Shown piece by piece: positions 15,120-23,656 of a stretch of DNA of 64,000 bases. The stretch is taken from positions 62,001 to 126,000 of the forward strand of contig NZ_FNIV01000009.1 of NCBI RefSeq assembly GCF_900104135.1, read 5' to 3'. The position numbers and the translations under genes were made by a program. The DNA is from Halomonas shengliensis. Its GTDB lineage: Bacteria > Pseudomonadota > Gammaproteobacteria > Pseudomonadales > Halomonadaceae. The number at the start of each line of letters is the position of its first letter. The first letter of the stretch is position 1. Under the pieces are notes generated by a model that did not search any database, was not told the DNA's origin, and worked only from the letters and a program-made list of their open reading frames with translations.

Positions 15120-16370
15120 CTAAGGCTGTTCACCAGCCCAGGCCAGCAGTGGGTCGGTGCGCGAACGCATGTCGAGACGGGCGCCGAGGCGCACCAGGTT
15201 CCAGTAGTGGCCGTTGAGGGTGCGTGACAGCAGCAGGGTATCGGCGGGGGGCTGCAGGCGGTCCATGGCGGCCCACACCCGGGGCGAGAGCTCGCGCAGG
15301 CGGCGGTGGACCCGCACGTCGCCGAAGTCCTGCTCGCCAGGGGCGAACAGCGCCGAGACCGCCTCGGCGGCATCGCGATAGAGCGCCAGCGGCGCGCCCT
15401 GCCCCTGGCGTCCGCCGAGCGAGAGCAGCGCCTCGTCCATGGCCATGGGGTCGCCGTCAAGCGTCGCCTCCAGCAGGCGCATCATCGCCGCCAGGCGCGC
15501 CTCTGGCACCGGGATCACCGCCCCCAGGTCGTAGATCACCAGCCGCCCTTGGTCGTCGGCGGCGAAGTTGCCGGCATGGGGGTCGGCGTGCAGCTCACCA
15601 AAGGTGAAGAGCTCCTCGGTGAGCCAGTCGGCCAGCGTGCGGGCGATGCCCTGGCGGGTGGCGTCGTCGGCACCCTCCAGTTCCCGCAGCGGGGTGCCCG
15701 GCACATAGCGCATGGCCAGCACACGCTCACCGGAGAGGTCGGGCAGGGGCTCGGGGATCTCGAGCCCCGGCCAGTCGGCATAGCGCCGGCGATAGCGCGC
15801 CAGCGCCTCGGCCTCGGCGTGGTAGTCCAGCTCGCCACGCAGGCTCGCCGCCAGCTCCTCGAAGAGCGCGTCCAGGCGCGCCTGGGGCACCTTGAACCAG
15901 CGCCCCAGCCGCATCAGCCGTCGCACCTGGGCGAGGTCACCCTCCAGCACCTCGCCAAGCCCGGGATACTGCACCTTGAGCACCAGGGTCTCGCCGTCGT
16001 GGGTCACCGCACGGTGGACCTGGCCCATGGAGGCGCTGGCGAAGGGGCGCGTCTCGACCTCGCGAAACACCGCCTCGAGCTCCCCGTAGTGGTCGTCCAG
16101 GGTGCGCCGGATCGCCTCCCAGGGCATCGGCTCCGCCTGGCGCTGCAGCCGGGCCAGCTCCTCGGCGAGGTCGGGCGGCAGCAGGTCGTCCCACTGGGAC
16201 ATGATCTGGGCCAGCTTCATCGCCGGGCCCTTGAGCTCGGAGAGCCCCTCGAAGAGCGCCTCGCCCAGGGCGCGCCAGTCGGCCTGGCCGCCCATCCGGG
16301 TGCGCAGCAGCGCCCCGCCGGTGCGCGCCCCCAGCCCCAGCAACCGTCTCGTCCTGCCTCGCTCGCGCAT
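15120..16370 (-). CDS. AarF/ABC1/UbiB-family atypical protein kinase
   Basis: 416 residues from the ATG at 16370. The upstream extension into the topB promoter region is discarded. Landmarks of the ABC1 fold are LKGPAMKLAQIMSQ (KxGQ-type motif with Ala in place of Gly), the Ala-rich loop FASASMGQVH, the lysine strand LVLKVQYPG, the catalytic loop ELHADPHAGNF and the metal motif IYDLGAVI. Family members are ATPases/kinases linked to ubiquinone synthesis or lipid handling. This one lies outside the ubi operon and lacks the C-terminal transmembrane helices of UbiB, so a distinct role is likely. Confidence 0.88.
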   Translation of the reverse strand: MRERGRTRRLLGLGARTGGALLRTRMGGQADWRALGEALFEGLSELKGPAMKLAQIMSQWDDLLPPDLAEELARLQRQAEPMPWEAIRRTLDDHYGELEAVFREVETRPFASASMGQVHRAVTHDGETLVLKVQYPGLGEVLEGDLAQVRRLMRLGRWFKVPQARLDALFEELAASLRGELDYHAEAEALARYRRRYADWPGLEIPEPLPDLSGERVLAMRYVPGTPLRELEGADDATRQGIARTLADWLTEELFTFGELHADPHAGNFAADDQGRLVIYDLGAVIPVPEARLAAMMRLLEATLDGDPMAMDEALLSLGGRQGQGAPLALYRDAAEAVSALFAPGEQDFGDVRVHRRLRELSPRVWAAMDRLQPPADTLLLSRTLNGHYWNLVRLGARLDMRSRTDPLLAWAGEQP

Positions 16371-16487
16371 GGTGGGTCCTCGCCGCGATAAGTGATACAA
16401 GGATTGTACACCACTTGATGACGATGACACCTGGCCAATCGCCACGGACACTGGAAGAATGTCCAGAGTTCTGCCGACGAGCCCGCC

Positions 16488-18413
16488 ATGCGCCTGATCA
16501 TCGCCGAGAAACCCAGCCTGGCCCGTGCCATCGCCGAGGCCCTGCCCGGCACCTCCCGCAAGCAGGAGGGCGCGATCGTGGCCGGCGACACCACCGTGAC
16601 CTGGTGCCTGGGCCACCTGCTGGAGCAGGCGCCGCCCGATGCCTACGACCCGGCCCTGAAGCAGTGGCGCCTGGACGCCCTGCCGATCCTCCCCGAGCGC
16701 TGGAAGCTCACGCCACGGCCCAAGGCGCGCGGCCAGCTGGCGGTGATCCGCCGGCTGCTCAAGCAGGCGGACGAGGTGGTCCACGCCGGCGACCCCGACC
16801 GCGAGGGACAACTGCTAGTGCAGGAGGTGATCGAGCACCTGGGGTGGAAGGGCAGGGTCTCCCGGCTGCTGGTCAGCGACCTCAACCGTCCGGCGGTGCA
16901 GCGGGCACTGGCGCGACTGGAGGACAACGCCCGCTACCAACCGCTCTACCGCGCCGCCGAGTCCCGGGCCCGGGCCGACTGGCTGTACGGCATCAACCTG
17001 ACCCGCGCCTGGACCCTCACCGGCCGCCAGGCGGGCCATGACGGGGTGCTCTCGGTGGGCCGGGTGCAGACCCCGGTGCTGGGCCTGGTGGTGCGCCGCG
17101 ACAACGAGATCCGCGACTTCGTGCCCCGCCCCTTCTTCGTGCTGTGGGCCGACCTCGCGGTGGCCCACGGCCAGCTGCGCGCCTGGTGGGTACCCGGCGA
17201 GCGCCACCCCCTCGACGACCAGGGCCGCCTGCTGGACCGGGCGCCGGCCGCGCTCCTGGCCGAGCGCCTGCCCGGCGCCGAGGGGCGACTGACCCGATTG
17301 CAGTCCCAGGAGAAGCGCCAGGCCGCCCCCCTGCCCTACTCGCTGTCGGCGCTGCAGGTCGATGCCGCGAGGCGCTTCGGGCTCTCCGCCAAGGCGGTGC
17401 TGGACACCTGCCAGGCGCTCTACGAGCGTCACCAGCTGATCACCTATCCCCGCTCCGACTGCCGCTACCTACCCGAGGAGCACTTCGCCTCCGCACGTGC
17501 CACCCTCGCGGGCGCCTGTGGTGGCGACGAGACCCTGCGCGGCTGGCTCGCCGGTGCCGACTTCACGCGCCGCTCGCGGGCCTGGAACGACAAGCAGGTG
17601 GGTGCCCACCATGCCCTGGCGCCCACTGGGCGCCCCATGGACCCCGCAAGGCTCTCGACCACCGAGGCCAAGGTCTTCCGGCTGATCGCCCGCAACGTGC
17701 TGGCACAGTTCTACCCGGCGCTTGCCACCCGGGAGGTGAAGGCGGAGTTCACCCTCCTCGAGGAGACCTTCCGCACCCGGGGCCAGGTGGTCCTAGATCC
17801 CGGCTGGAAGCCGCTGTTCACCACCCGTGAGGAGGCGCCGCCGCTGCCGCCCCTCACCGAAGGCGAGGGCTGTCGGGTCCAGGAGGCCGGCGTGGAGGAC
17901 CGCGAGACCCGCCCGCCGGAACCCTTCACCGATGCCAGCCTGATCAAGGCGATGATGAACATCGCCCGCTACGTCGAGGACCCCGCGGTCAGGCGCACCC
18001 TGCGCGAGCACGATGGGCTGGGCACCGAGGCGACCCGCGCCGGCATCATCGAGACCCTGGTGGAGCGCGGCTACCTGGTGCGTCGGGCCAAGGCGCTGCG
18101 CGCCACCCGCCTGGGCAGCGCCCTGATCGCCTCGCTGCCCGAGGCGGTGGGGCGTCCCGAGCGCACCGCCCTGTGGGAGCAGCGCCTCGCCGCCATCGCC
18201 GAGCAGGAGGCCGAGCCGGCCCCCTTCCTGGCGGCGCTGGTGGCGGACCTGCGCGGGCTGCTGGCAAGCGCCGACGCCCGGCGGCTGCAAGAGGCCCTGG
18301 CCACCGCCCGGGGCGAGGAGGGACCCGCCGCGCCCGCCCGCCGCCAGCGAAGCGGCCCGCGGCGCGGTTCAGGCAAGCGCGCCTCGCCGCGCCGTCGCAA
18401 GGCGTCATCGTGA
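16488..18413 (+). CDS. topB: DNA topoisomerase III
   Basis: 641 residues, type IA topoisomerase. The TOPRIM start MRLIIAEKPSLARAIAEAL, the acidic HAGDPDREGQLL motif and the active-site tyrosine in QLITYPRSDCRYL (Y320) are all present, as are SVGRVQTPVLGLVV and HDGLGTEATRAGII. It relaxes and decatenates DNA through single-strand passage. The last 35 residues are a basic, low-complexity tail (RRQRSGPRRGSGKRASPRRR) that likely binds nucleic acid. The stop overlaps the start of the next gene by one base triplet (TGATG). Confidence 0.95.
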   Translation: MRLIIAEKPSLARAIAEALPGTSRKQEGAIVAGDTTVTWCLGHLLEQAPPDAYDPALKQWRLDALPILPERWKLTPRPKARGQLAVIRRLLKQADEVVHAGDPDREGQLLVQEVIEHLGWKGRVSRLLVSDLNRPAVQRALARLEDNARYQPLYRAAESRARADWLYGINLTRAWTLTGRQAGHDGVLSVGRVQTPVLGLVVRRDNEIRDFVPRPFFVLWADLAVAHGQLRAWWVPGERHPLDDQGRLLDRAPAALLAERLPGAEGRLTRLQSQEKRQAAPLPYSLSALQVDAARRFGLSAKAVLDTCQALYERHQLITYPRSDCRYLPEEHFASARATLAGACGGDETLRGWLAGADFTRRSRAWNDKQVGAHHALAPTGRPMDPARLSTTEAKVFRLIARNVLAQFYPALATREVKAEFTLLEETFRTRGQVVLDPGWKPLFTTREEAPPLPPLTEGEGCRVQEAGVEDRETRPPEPFTDASLIKAMMNIARYVEDPAVRRTLREHDGLGTEATRAGIIETLVERGYLVRRAKALRATRLGSALIASLPEAVGRPERTALWEQRLAAIAEQEAEPAPFLAALVADLRGLLASADARRLQEALATARGEEGPAAPARRQRSGPRRGSGKRASPRRRKASS

Positions 18414-19324
18414 TGGCACCCGCGCCTCACTGGATCGTCGGCCCCGGCGCCATCGGCCGGCTGCTGGCCCTGCGCCTGGCCTCTGCCGGTCATGAAGTGG
18501 TGATGATCGGCCGGCGTCCCCTCCCCGACCATCAGACCCTGATCACTCCCGAGGGCGACGCTCTGGCAGTAAAGCTGCCTACCCGGGTCGCGCCGCCCGA
18601 TGAGGCGCCATGCGTGGTGCACCTCACCACCAAGGCCTACGCCGCCGAGACGGCCTTCGCCGGGCTCGCCGCTCGTCTCGACGCGGCCTCCCCGCTGGTG
18701 CTGTGGCAGAACGGTTTCACGGCCCAACCCCGCCTCACCGATCGCCACCCTGGCCCGGTGCTGTGTGCCACCACCACCGAGGGCGCCTTCGTGGAGGACG
18801 ATCGGCGGGTAGTCCACGCCGGCCATGGCGAGACAGCCCTCGGCGCCCTCGACGGGCGGCATACTGAGCTGGCCGCCTCGCTGGCCGTCACCCTGGGCGC
18901 TGCCGGCCTGCCCACCAGCGCGGTGCCGGACATCCGGCGCCGGTTGTGGCAGAAACTCGCCGTCAATGCCGCCATCAATCCGCTGGTGGCATACCACCGG
19001 GTCCGCAACGGCGAATTGCGCGACCCCTGCTACCGGGACGAGGTGGAGGCGGTGATCGTCGAGGTGGCGGCCGTCATGGCCGCCGAGGGCGTCACGCCGC
19101 CCCAGGGCGATGGCCTAGCGGGCTGGCGAGCGCTGATCTGGAAGGTGGTGACGGCCACCGCCGGCAACCGCGCCTCCATGCTGCAGGACGTGCTGGCCGA
19201 CCGACCCACCGAGCATGAGGCGATCCTGGGGCCGTTGCTGGAGGCCGCCACCCGTCATGGCCTGGCCACGCCCGTCCTCGCGGAGTTGGCACGTCGCCTG
19301 GCGGAGACGTCGCCGGGTTGCTAG
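18413..19324 (+). CDS. panE: Putative 2-dehydropantoate 2-reductase (PanE/ApbA family)
   Basis: 303 residues. The N-terminal Rossmann fold begins IVGPGAIGRLLALRLASAGHEV (GxGAxG NADPH motif), and the C-terminal half carries the ApbA helical signature RRRLWQKLAVNAAINPLVA with the catalytic Lys, plus GNRASMLQDVLADRPTEHEA. It would reduce ketopantoate to pantoate for coenzyme A synthesis. Family paralogues with unknown substrates are common, so the specific reaction is not certain. The ATG overlaps the topB stop, indicating co-translation. Confidence 0.85.
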   Translation: MAPAPHWIVGPGAIGRLLALRLASAGHEVVMIGRRPLPDHQTLITPEGDALAVKLPTRVAPPDEAPCVVHLTTKAYAAETAFAGLAARLDAASPLVLWQNGFTAQPRLTDRHPGPVLCATTTEGAFVEDDRRVVHAGHGETALGALDGRHTELAASLAVTLGAAGLPTSAVPDIRRRLWQKLAVNAAINPLVAYHRVRNGELRDPCYRDEVEAVIVEVAAVMAAEGVTPPQGDGLAGWRALIWKVVTATAGNRASMLQDVLADRPTEHEAILGPLLEAATRHGLATPVLAELARRLAETSPGC

Positions 19325-19400
19325 CCTAGTAGGATCTCATCGCCACTCGCACTGCGGCTTGCTCCGGTCGGAGCAGGCCATAGCGCAAGGACAGGGAACC

Positions 19401-19988
19401 ATGAAACCCGGTCATGCCATCGCCTCGCTGCTGGCCTGCCTTGCCCTGACGACGCCGTTCACGGCGATCGCCGCCGAGGATGCCCGCCAGGGCGGTTCGA
19501 CCCCCGCCTACGCCGCCCAGGCGGACGACCTGACCCGCCTGGAGAACGGCGTGGTGATCGACGGGCGCGACGTCGAGACCCCGGACGGCTACACCTCTGG
19601 CTTCCGGCTGATCGCCGGCTTCACTCCCCTGAGATTGCCCCGCCTCGACCTCGGCGCGGAGTTCAGCTACTTCGAGAGCGACGAGGTGCCCACCCGCCTC
19701 GGCGACCAGCAACTGCTGATGGACACCATCAGCCTCGGCGGCAGCCTGGTAGCGGGGGTGCGCCTGGGGCGCCTGGGCCTCTACGCCAAGTCCGGCCTGG
19801 TGGGCTGGGAGGGCGATGCCGTGGTGGCCCGCGGCGACTTCGACGAGGCCGGCACCACCCGGGTGACGGGCTTCGGCGCCCGCCTTGAGCTGCCCGGCTT
19901 CACCAGCCGCCTGGAGCTCGAGGAGTACGACGCTCCCGACATGGCCCACCTCAACCTGCTCACCGCCTCGGTGCATATTCCTTTCTAA
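19401..19988 (+). CDS. Small outer-membrane beta-barrel-like protein
   Basis: 195 residues from the ATG at 19401; the longer frame starting inside panE is discarded. A Sec signal peptide is clear (MKPGHAIASLLACLALTTPF, cleavage after AIA). The mature part alternates polar and hydrophobic residues in strand-like segments and ends in HIPF, a C-terminal Phe as in many outer-membrane barrels recognised by BAM. Segments such as RLDLGAEFSYFE and TSRLELEEYD suggest eight strands, as in OmpA-like or OmpW-like small barrels. Precise family not recognised. Confidence 0.65.
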   Translation: MKPGHAIASLLACLALTTPFTAIAAEDARQGGSTPAYAAQADDLTRLENGVVIDGRDVETPDGYTSGFRLIAGFTPLRLPRLDLGAEFSYFESDEVPTRLGDQQLLMDTISLGGSLVAGVRLGRLGLYAKSGLVGWEGDAVVARGDFDEAGTTRVTGFGARLELPGFTSRLELEEYDAPDMAHLNLLTASVHIPF

Positions 19989-20035
19989 GAGCGCGGCTAC
20001 GCTGCTTCAAGGCGCAAGGCAGACTCCCCAAACGA

Positions 20036-20073
20036 AAGGAGCAAGCCAAGGATTTCCTTGAGCCTTGCTCCTT
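20036..20073. terminator. Inverted repeat between convergent genes
   Basis: AAGGAGCAAG at 20036-20045 pairs with CTTGCTCCTT at 20064-20073. An inner stem AAGGA-tt-TCCTT (20048-20059) completes a long imperfect hairpin between the barrel-protein gene and ppc, which converge here. The arms are copies of the GGAGCAA heptamer that occurs in tandem at 47.65 kb and 63.6 kb. Confidence 0.55.
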
Positions 20074-20096
20074 GTCGCTTGGCGCTGGCCGAAGCC

Positions 20097-22745
20097 CTAC
20101 CCCGTATTGCGCAGCCCCGCGGCGATGCCCGCCATGGTCACCATCAGCGCCCGAGAGAGGTCGGCGCTGATGGCGCCGTCGGCGTCGCGGTTGCGCTGCA
20201 GCAGCTCCGCCTGCAGGCCATGGAGCGGGTCGATGTAGGGGTTGCGCACGGCGATGGCCTGGTAGATCAGCGGCGTTTTCTCCAGCAGCTCTTCCTGCTC
20301 CAGGATCTCCAGCACCACTGCGTTGAGGCGCGCGAAGCGCTCCCGCAGCCGCTGGCCCAGCGCCTTGAGGGTCGGCTCGTCCACCAGGCGATGCTCGTAG
20401 TAGGCGGCGATGCCCACATCGGCCTTGGCCAGCAGCATCTCCAGCATGTCGAGGTAGGTGCCGAAGAAGGGCCAGCGGTCGCGCATCTCCTGGAGCACCT
20501 CGCGACCGCCCTCCTCCTCGAGGCGGGTGGCGAAGGCCTCGCCGCTGCCCAACCACGCCGGCAGCATCAGGCGGATCTGGGTCCAGGCGAAGATCCAGGG
20601 GATCGCCCGCAGGGTCTCCACCCCGCCATCCTGGCGCCGCTTGGTGGGGCGCGAGCCCAGCGGCAGGCGACCCAGCGAGCCCTCCGGGGTCACCGCGCGG
20701 AAATAGGGCACGAAGTCGGGATCCTCGCGCACCACCCCCACGTAGGCGCGGTGGGCGATCTCGGCCAGGCGGTCCATCTCCTCGCGCCAATGGGGCTCCG
20801 GCGCCGGTGGCGGCAGCAGGGTCGCCTCCAGCACCGCGCAGGCGTAGATCTCCATGGAGCGCAGGGCGATCTCCGGCTGGCCGAACTTGAAGCGGATCAT
20901 CTCCCCCTGCTCGGTCACCCGCAGGCTGCCGTTCACCGACCCCGGCGGCTGGGAGAGGATGGCGGCATGGGCCGGCCCCCCGCCGCGCCCCACGGTGCCA
21001 CCGCGACCATGGAACAGCGTCAGGTCGACCCCGTGGCGCTCGCACACTTCTACCAGCGTCTCCTGGGCCCGGTACTGGGCCCAGGCGGCGGCCAGCTGGC
21101 CGGCATCCTTGGCCGAGTCCGAGTAGCCGATCATCACCTCCTGGCGCTCGCCGCAAAGGCGGCGATAGCCGGGCAGAGAGAGCAGACGGTCGATGGCGTC
21201 GCCGGCGTGGTTGAGGTCATCGAGGGTCTCGAAGAGCGGCGCGATGGGCAGCTTCACCTCACCGCCCACCTCCTTCATCAGCAGCGCCACGGCCAGCACA
21301 TCGGAAGGCTGGCCGGCCATGGAGATGATGTAAGTGCCCAGTGCCTCGGCCTGCTCGGTGGCGATCACCCGGAAGGTGTCGATCACCTCCCGGGACTCCG
21401 GCGAGCACTCCCAGCGGCGCGGGATCAGAGGGCGCCGCGAGGCGAGCTCCTCGAGCAGGAAGGCCTGGCGCTGCTCCTCGCTCCACTCGCGGTAGTGGCC
21501 GAGCCCCAGGCCGTCGGTCAGCTCCTCCATCACCTGGGCGTGACGCCCCGCCTCCTGGCGGATGTCGAGCTTGGTCAGGGTGACGCCGAACACCGCCACC
21601 CGGCGCAGGGTATCAAGCAGGGCGCCGTTGGCGATGGTGTCCAGGCCGACATCGCACAGCGACCGGTAGCAGGCCAGCAGCGGCGCATAGAGCTGGTCGC
21701 GGCTCTCGATGATCGGGCCACCATCATAGGCACGACCGTCGAGGCACGCCTTGGCCCAGTCGCGGGTCGCCTCGACCCGTGACAGCAACCGGCGCAGCAG
21801 CTCGCGATAGGGCTCGGCGACCTCGCCCACCTCGGCCTTGAGGGCACTGTTGGCCTTCCACATGGAGAGTTCGGCCTTGAGCTGCTCGAGGTCGCGCAGG
21901 TAGAGGTCCGCGGCCATCCAGCGTCCCAGCAACAGCACCTCGCGGGTCACCTTGGAGGTGACGTTGGGATTGCCGTCGCGGTCGCCGCCCATCCAGGAGG
22001 CGAAGCGGATCGGCGCGGCATCCAGCGGCAGGCGCTCGCCGGCGGCATCGAGCAGCAGGTTGTCGAGGTCGCGATGGAAGTCCGGCACCGCCTGCCACAG
22101 GGAGTTCTCGATTACCGCGAAGCCCCACTTGGCCTCGTCCACCGGCGAGGGGCGCTCGTGGCGGATCTCGTCGGTGTGCCAGGCCTGGCTGATCAGCTCC
22201 TCGAGTCGCCCCTTGGCCCTCGCACCGCGCTCGGGATAGTCCGCCGAGGACTCGATGGCCGTCAGGCAGTCGTCGATGGCATCGTACTTCTGGATCAGGG
22301 TGCGACGGATGACCTCGGTGGGATGGGCGGTGAGCACCAGCTCGACGCGCATGCCCGAGAGGCTCTCCACCAGCCGGCGCGGCGAATGGCCCGCCCCCCG
22401 CGCCCGCTCCAGCAGCTCCGAGAGCACCGGCTGGGTCCCGGGGCGGTAGTCCTCCACGCGGCGGAAGCGCGCCCGGTAGTGCTGCTCGGCGATATTGGCC
22501 AGGTTGAGGAACTGGTTGAAGGCGCGGGTCACCGGCAGCAGGTCACGGTCGGGCAGCCGGCGCAGGTAGTCGATCAGCTCGCGCTGGGCCGCCTCGTCGC
22601 CCTGGCGGCCACGCTTGGCGAAGCCACGGATCGCCTCGATCCGGTCGACGAAGCCGCTGCCCAGGTCGTCGGCGATGGTGCGGCCCAGGCTGTCACCCAG
22701 GATACGGACGTTGTCGCGCAGGGATTCGTGCAGATCGTGGCTCAT
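20097..22745 (-). CDS. ppc: Phosphoenolpyruvate carboxylase
   Basis: 882 residues, full length for the bacterial enzyme (E. coli 883). The catalytic His is H141 in LVLTAHPTEV. The second active-site motif is FHGRGGTVGRGGGPAHAAIL, with MIGYSDSAKDAG before it, and the C-terminus ends in RNTG as in almost all members, where it closes the inhibitor site. It carboxylates PEP to oxaloacetate to refill the TCA cycle. The start overlaps the mazG stop by 4 bp, placing ppc last in the cysM-rlmD-relA-mazG-ppc run. Confidence 0.97.
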   Translation of the reverse strand: MSHDLHESLRDNVRILGDSLGRTIADDLGSGFVDRIEAIRGFAKRGRQGDEAAQRELIDYLRRLPDRDLLPVTRAFNQFLNLANIAEQHYRARFRRVEDYRPGTQPVLSELLERARGAGHSPRRLVESLSGMRVELVLTAHPTEVIRRTLIQKYDAIDDCLTAIESSADYPERGARAKGRLEELISQAWHTDEIRHERPSPVDEAKWGFAVIENSLWQAVPDFHRDLDNLLLDAAGERLPLDAAPIRFASWMGGDRDGNPNVTSKVTREVLLLGRWMAADLYLRDLEQLKAELSMWKANSALKAEVGEVAEPYRELLRRLLSRVEATRDWAKACLDGRAYDGGPIIESRDQLYAPLLACYRSLCDVGLDTIANGALLDTLRRVAVFGVTLTKLDIRQEAGRHAQVMEELTDGLGLGHYREWSEEQRQAFLLEELASRRPLIPRRWECSPESREVIDTFRVIATEQAEALGTYIISMAGQPSDVLAVALLMKEVGGEVKLPIAPLFETLDDLNHAGDAIDRLLSLPGYRRLCGERQEVMIGYSDSAKDAGQLAAAWAQYRAQETLVEVCERHGVDLTLFHGRGGTVGRGGGPAHAAILSQPPGSVNGSLRVTEQGEMIRFKFGQPEIALRSMEIYACAVLEATLLPPPAPEPHWREEMDRLAEIAHRAYVGVVREDPDFVPYFRAVTPEGSLGRLPLGSRPTKRRQDGGVETLRAIPWIFAWTQIRLMLPAWLGSGEAFATRLEEEGGREVLQEMRDRWPFFGTYLDMLEMLLAKADVGIAAYYEHRLVDEPTLKALGQRLRERFARLNAVVLEILEQEELLEKTPLIYQAIAVRNPYIDPLHGLQAELLQRNRDADGAISADLSRALMVTMAGIAAGLRNTG

Positions 22746-23656
22746 GGCCGTGACTCTCCGGGAATGGCGTTGTCGTTGGGTTCCATATGGCGGGCCTCGG
22801 TCTGCTTGGCGGCCTGCCAGTGGCGCTCCATGGCGTCGAGGCCGGCCTCGGCGGGGGCAAGGCCCTCGGCCGCCAGGGCCGCCTCCACGTGGCGGAAGCG
22901 CCGCTCGAACTTGGCATTGGTGGCACGCAGGCGCTGCTCGGGGTCGGCCTTGAGGGTGCGCGCCAGGTTGGTCACCGCGAACAGCAGGTCACCCACCTCC
23001 TCGGCGGCGTGCTCAGGGTCCTCGGCGGCCAGGGCCTCCTCCACCTCGTCGAGCTCCTCGCGGATCTTGGCGATCACCCCGCGGGCGTCGGGCCAGTCGA
23101 AGCCGACCCGGGCGGCACGCTTGGAGAGCTTGGCGGCCCGCGAGAGCGCCGGCAGGGTCCGCGGCACGTCATCCAGAACCGACGCCGCGGCGCTGTCCCC
23201 CAGCGATGCGGCGCCGGTGTCCTTGCTGCCGGCCCGGGCGGCACGCTCCTCGGCCTTGAGCGCCTCCCAGCGGGAGTGGACCTGACGCCGCTCGATCTCC
23301 TCGGCCGTCACCCCCGGCGGGCGCCGTGAGGCCAGGGTGCCGTCGGGGAAGACGTGGGGGTGGCGGCGCAGCATCTTGGCGGTGAGGACGTCGACCACGT
23401 CATGGAAGTCGAAGCGTCCCTCCTCCGCCCCGAACCGGCTGTAGTAGACCACCTGGAAGAGCAGGTCACCGAGCTCGCCGGGCAGCTCGTCCCAGGCGCG
23501 CCGCTCGATGGCGTCGGCGACCTCGTAGGCCTCCTCCAGGGTATGCGGCACGATGGAGTCCCACCCCTGGTCGAGGTCCCAGGGACACCCCTGATCGGGG
23601 TCGCGCAGCACCGCCATCAGGGTCAGCAGGTCATCCAGGGTGTGGCGCCGGCTCAT
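22742..23656 (-). CDS. mazG: Nucleoside triphosphate pyrophosphohydrolase MazG
   Basis: 304 residues from the ATG at 23656. Two tandem MazG domains are present: residues about 1-110 (GCPWDLDQGWDSIVPHTLEEAYEVADAIE, ELGDLLFQVVYYS) and about 190-290 (FDWPDARGVIAKIREELDEVEEAL, EEVGDLLFAVTNLAR), each with the ExxE...ExxD helix pattern that binds Mg. It hydrolyses NTPs to NMP and PPi, and in E. coli it lowers (p)ppGpp. A roughly 60-residue linker between the domains, polar and Ala-rich, is longer than in E. coli. It overlaps relA by 4 bp and ppc by 4 bp; there is no mazEF between relA and mazG. Confidence 0.95.
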   Translation of the reverse strand: MSRRHTLDDLLTLMAVLRDPDQGCPWDLDQGWDSIVPHTLEEAYEVADAIERRAWDELPGELGDLLFQVVYYSRFGAEEGRFDFHDVVDVLTAKMLRRHPHVFPDGTLASRRPPGVTAEEIERRQVHSRWEALKAEERAARAGSKDTGAASLGDSAAASVLDDVPRTLPALSRAAKLSKRAARVGFDWPDARGVIAKIREELDEVEEALAAEDPEHAAEEVGDLLFAVTNLARTLKADPEQRLRATNAKFERRFRHVEAALAAEGLAPAEAGLDAMERHWQAAKQTEARHMEPNDNAIPGESRP

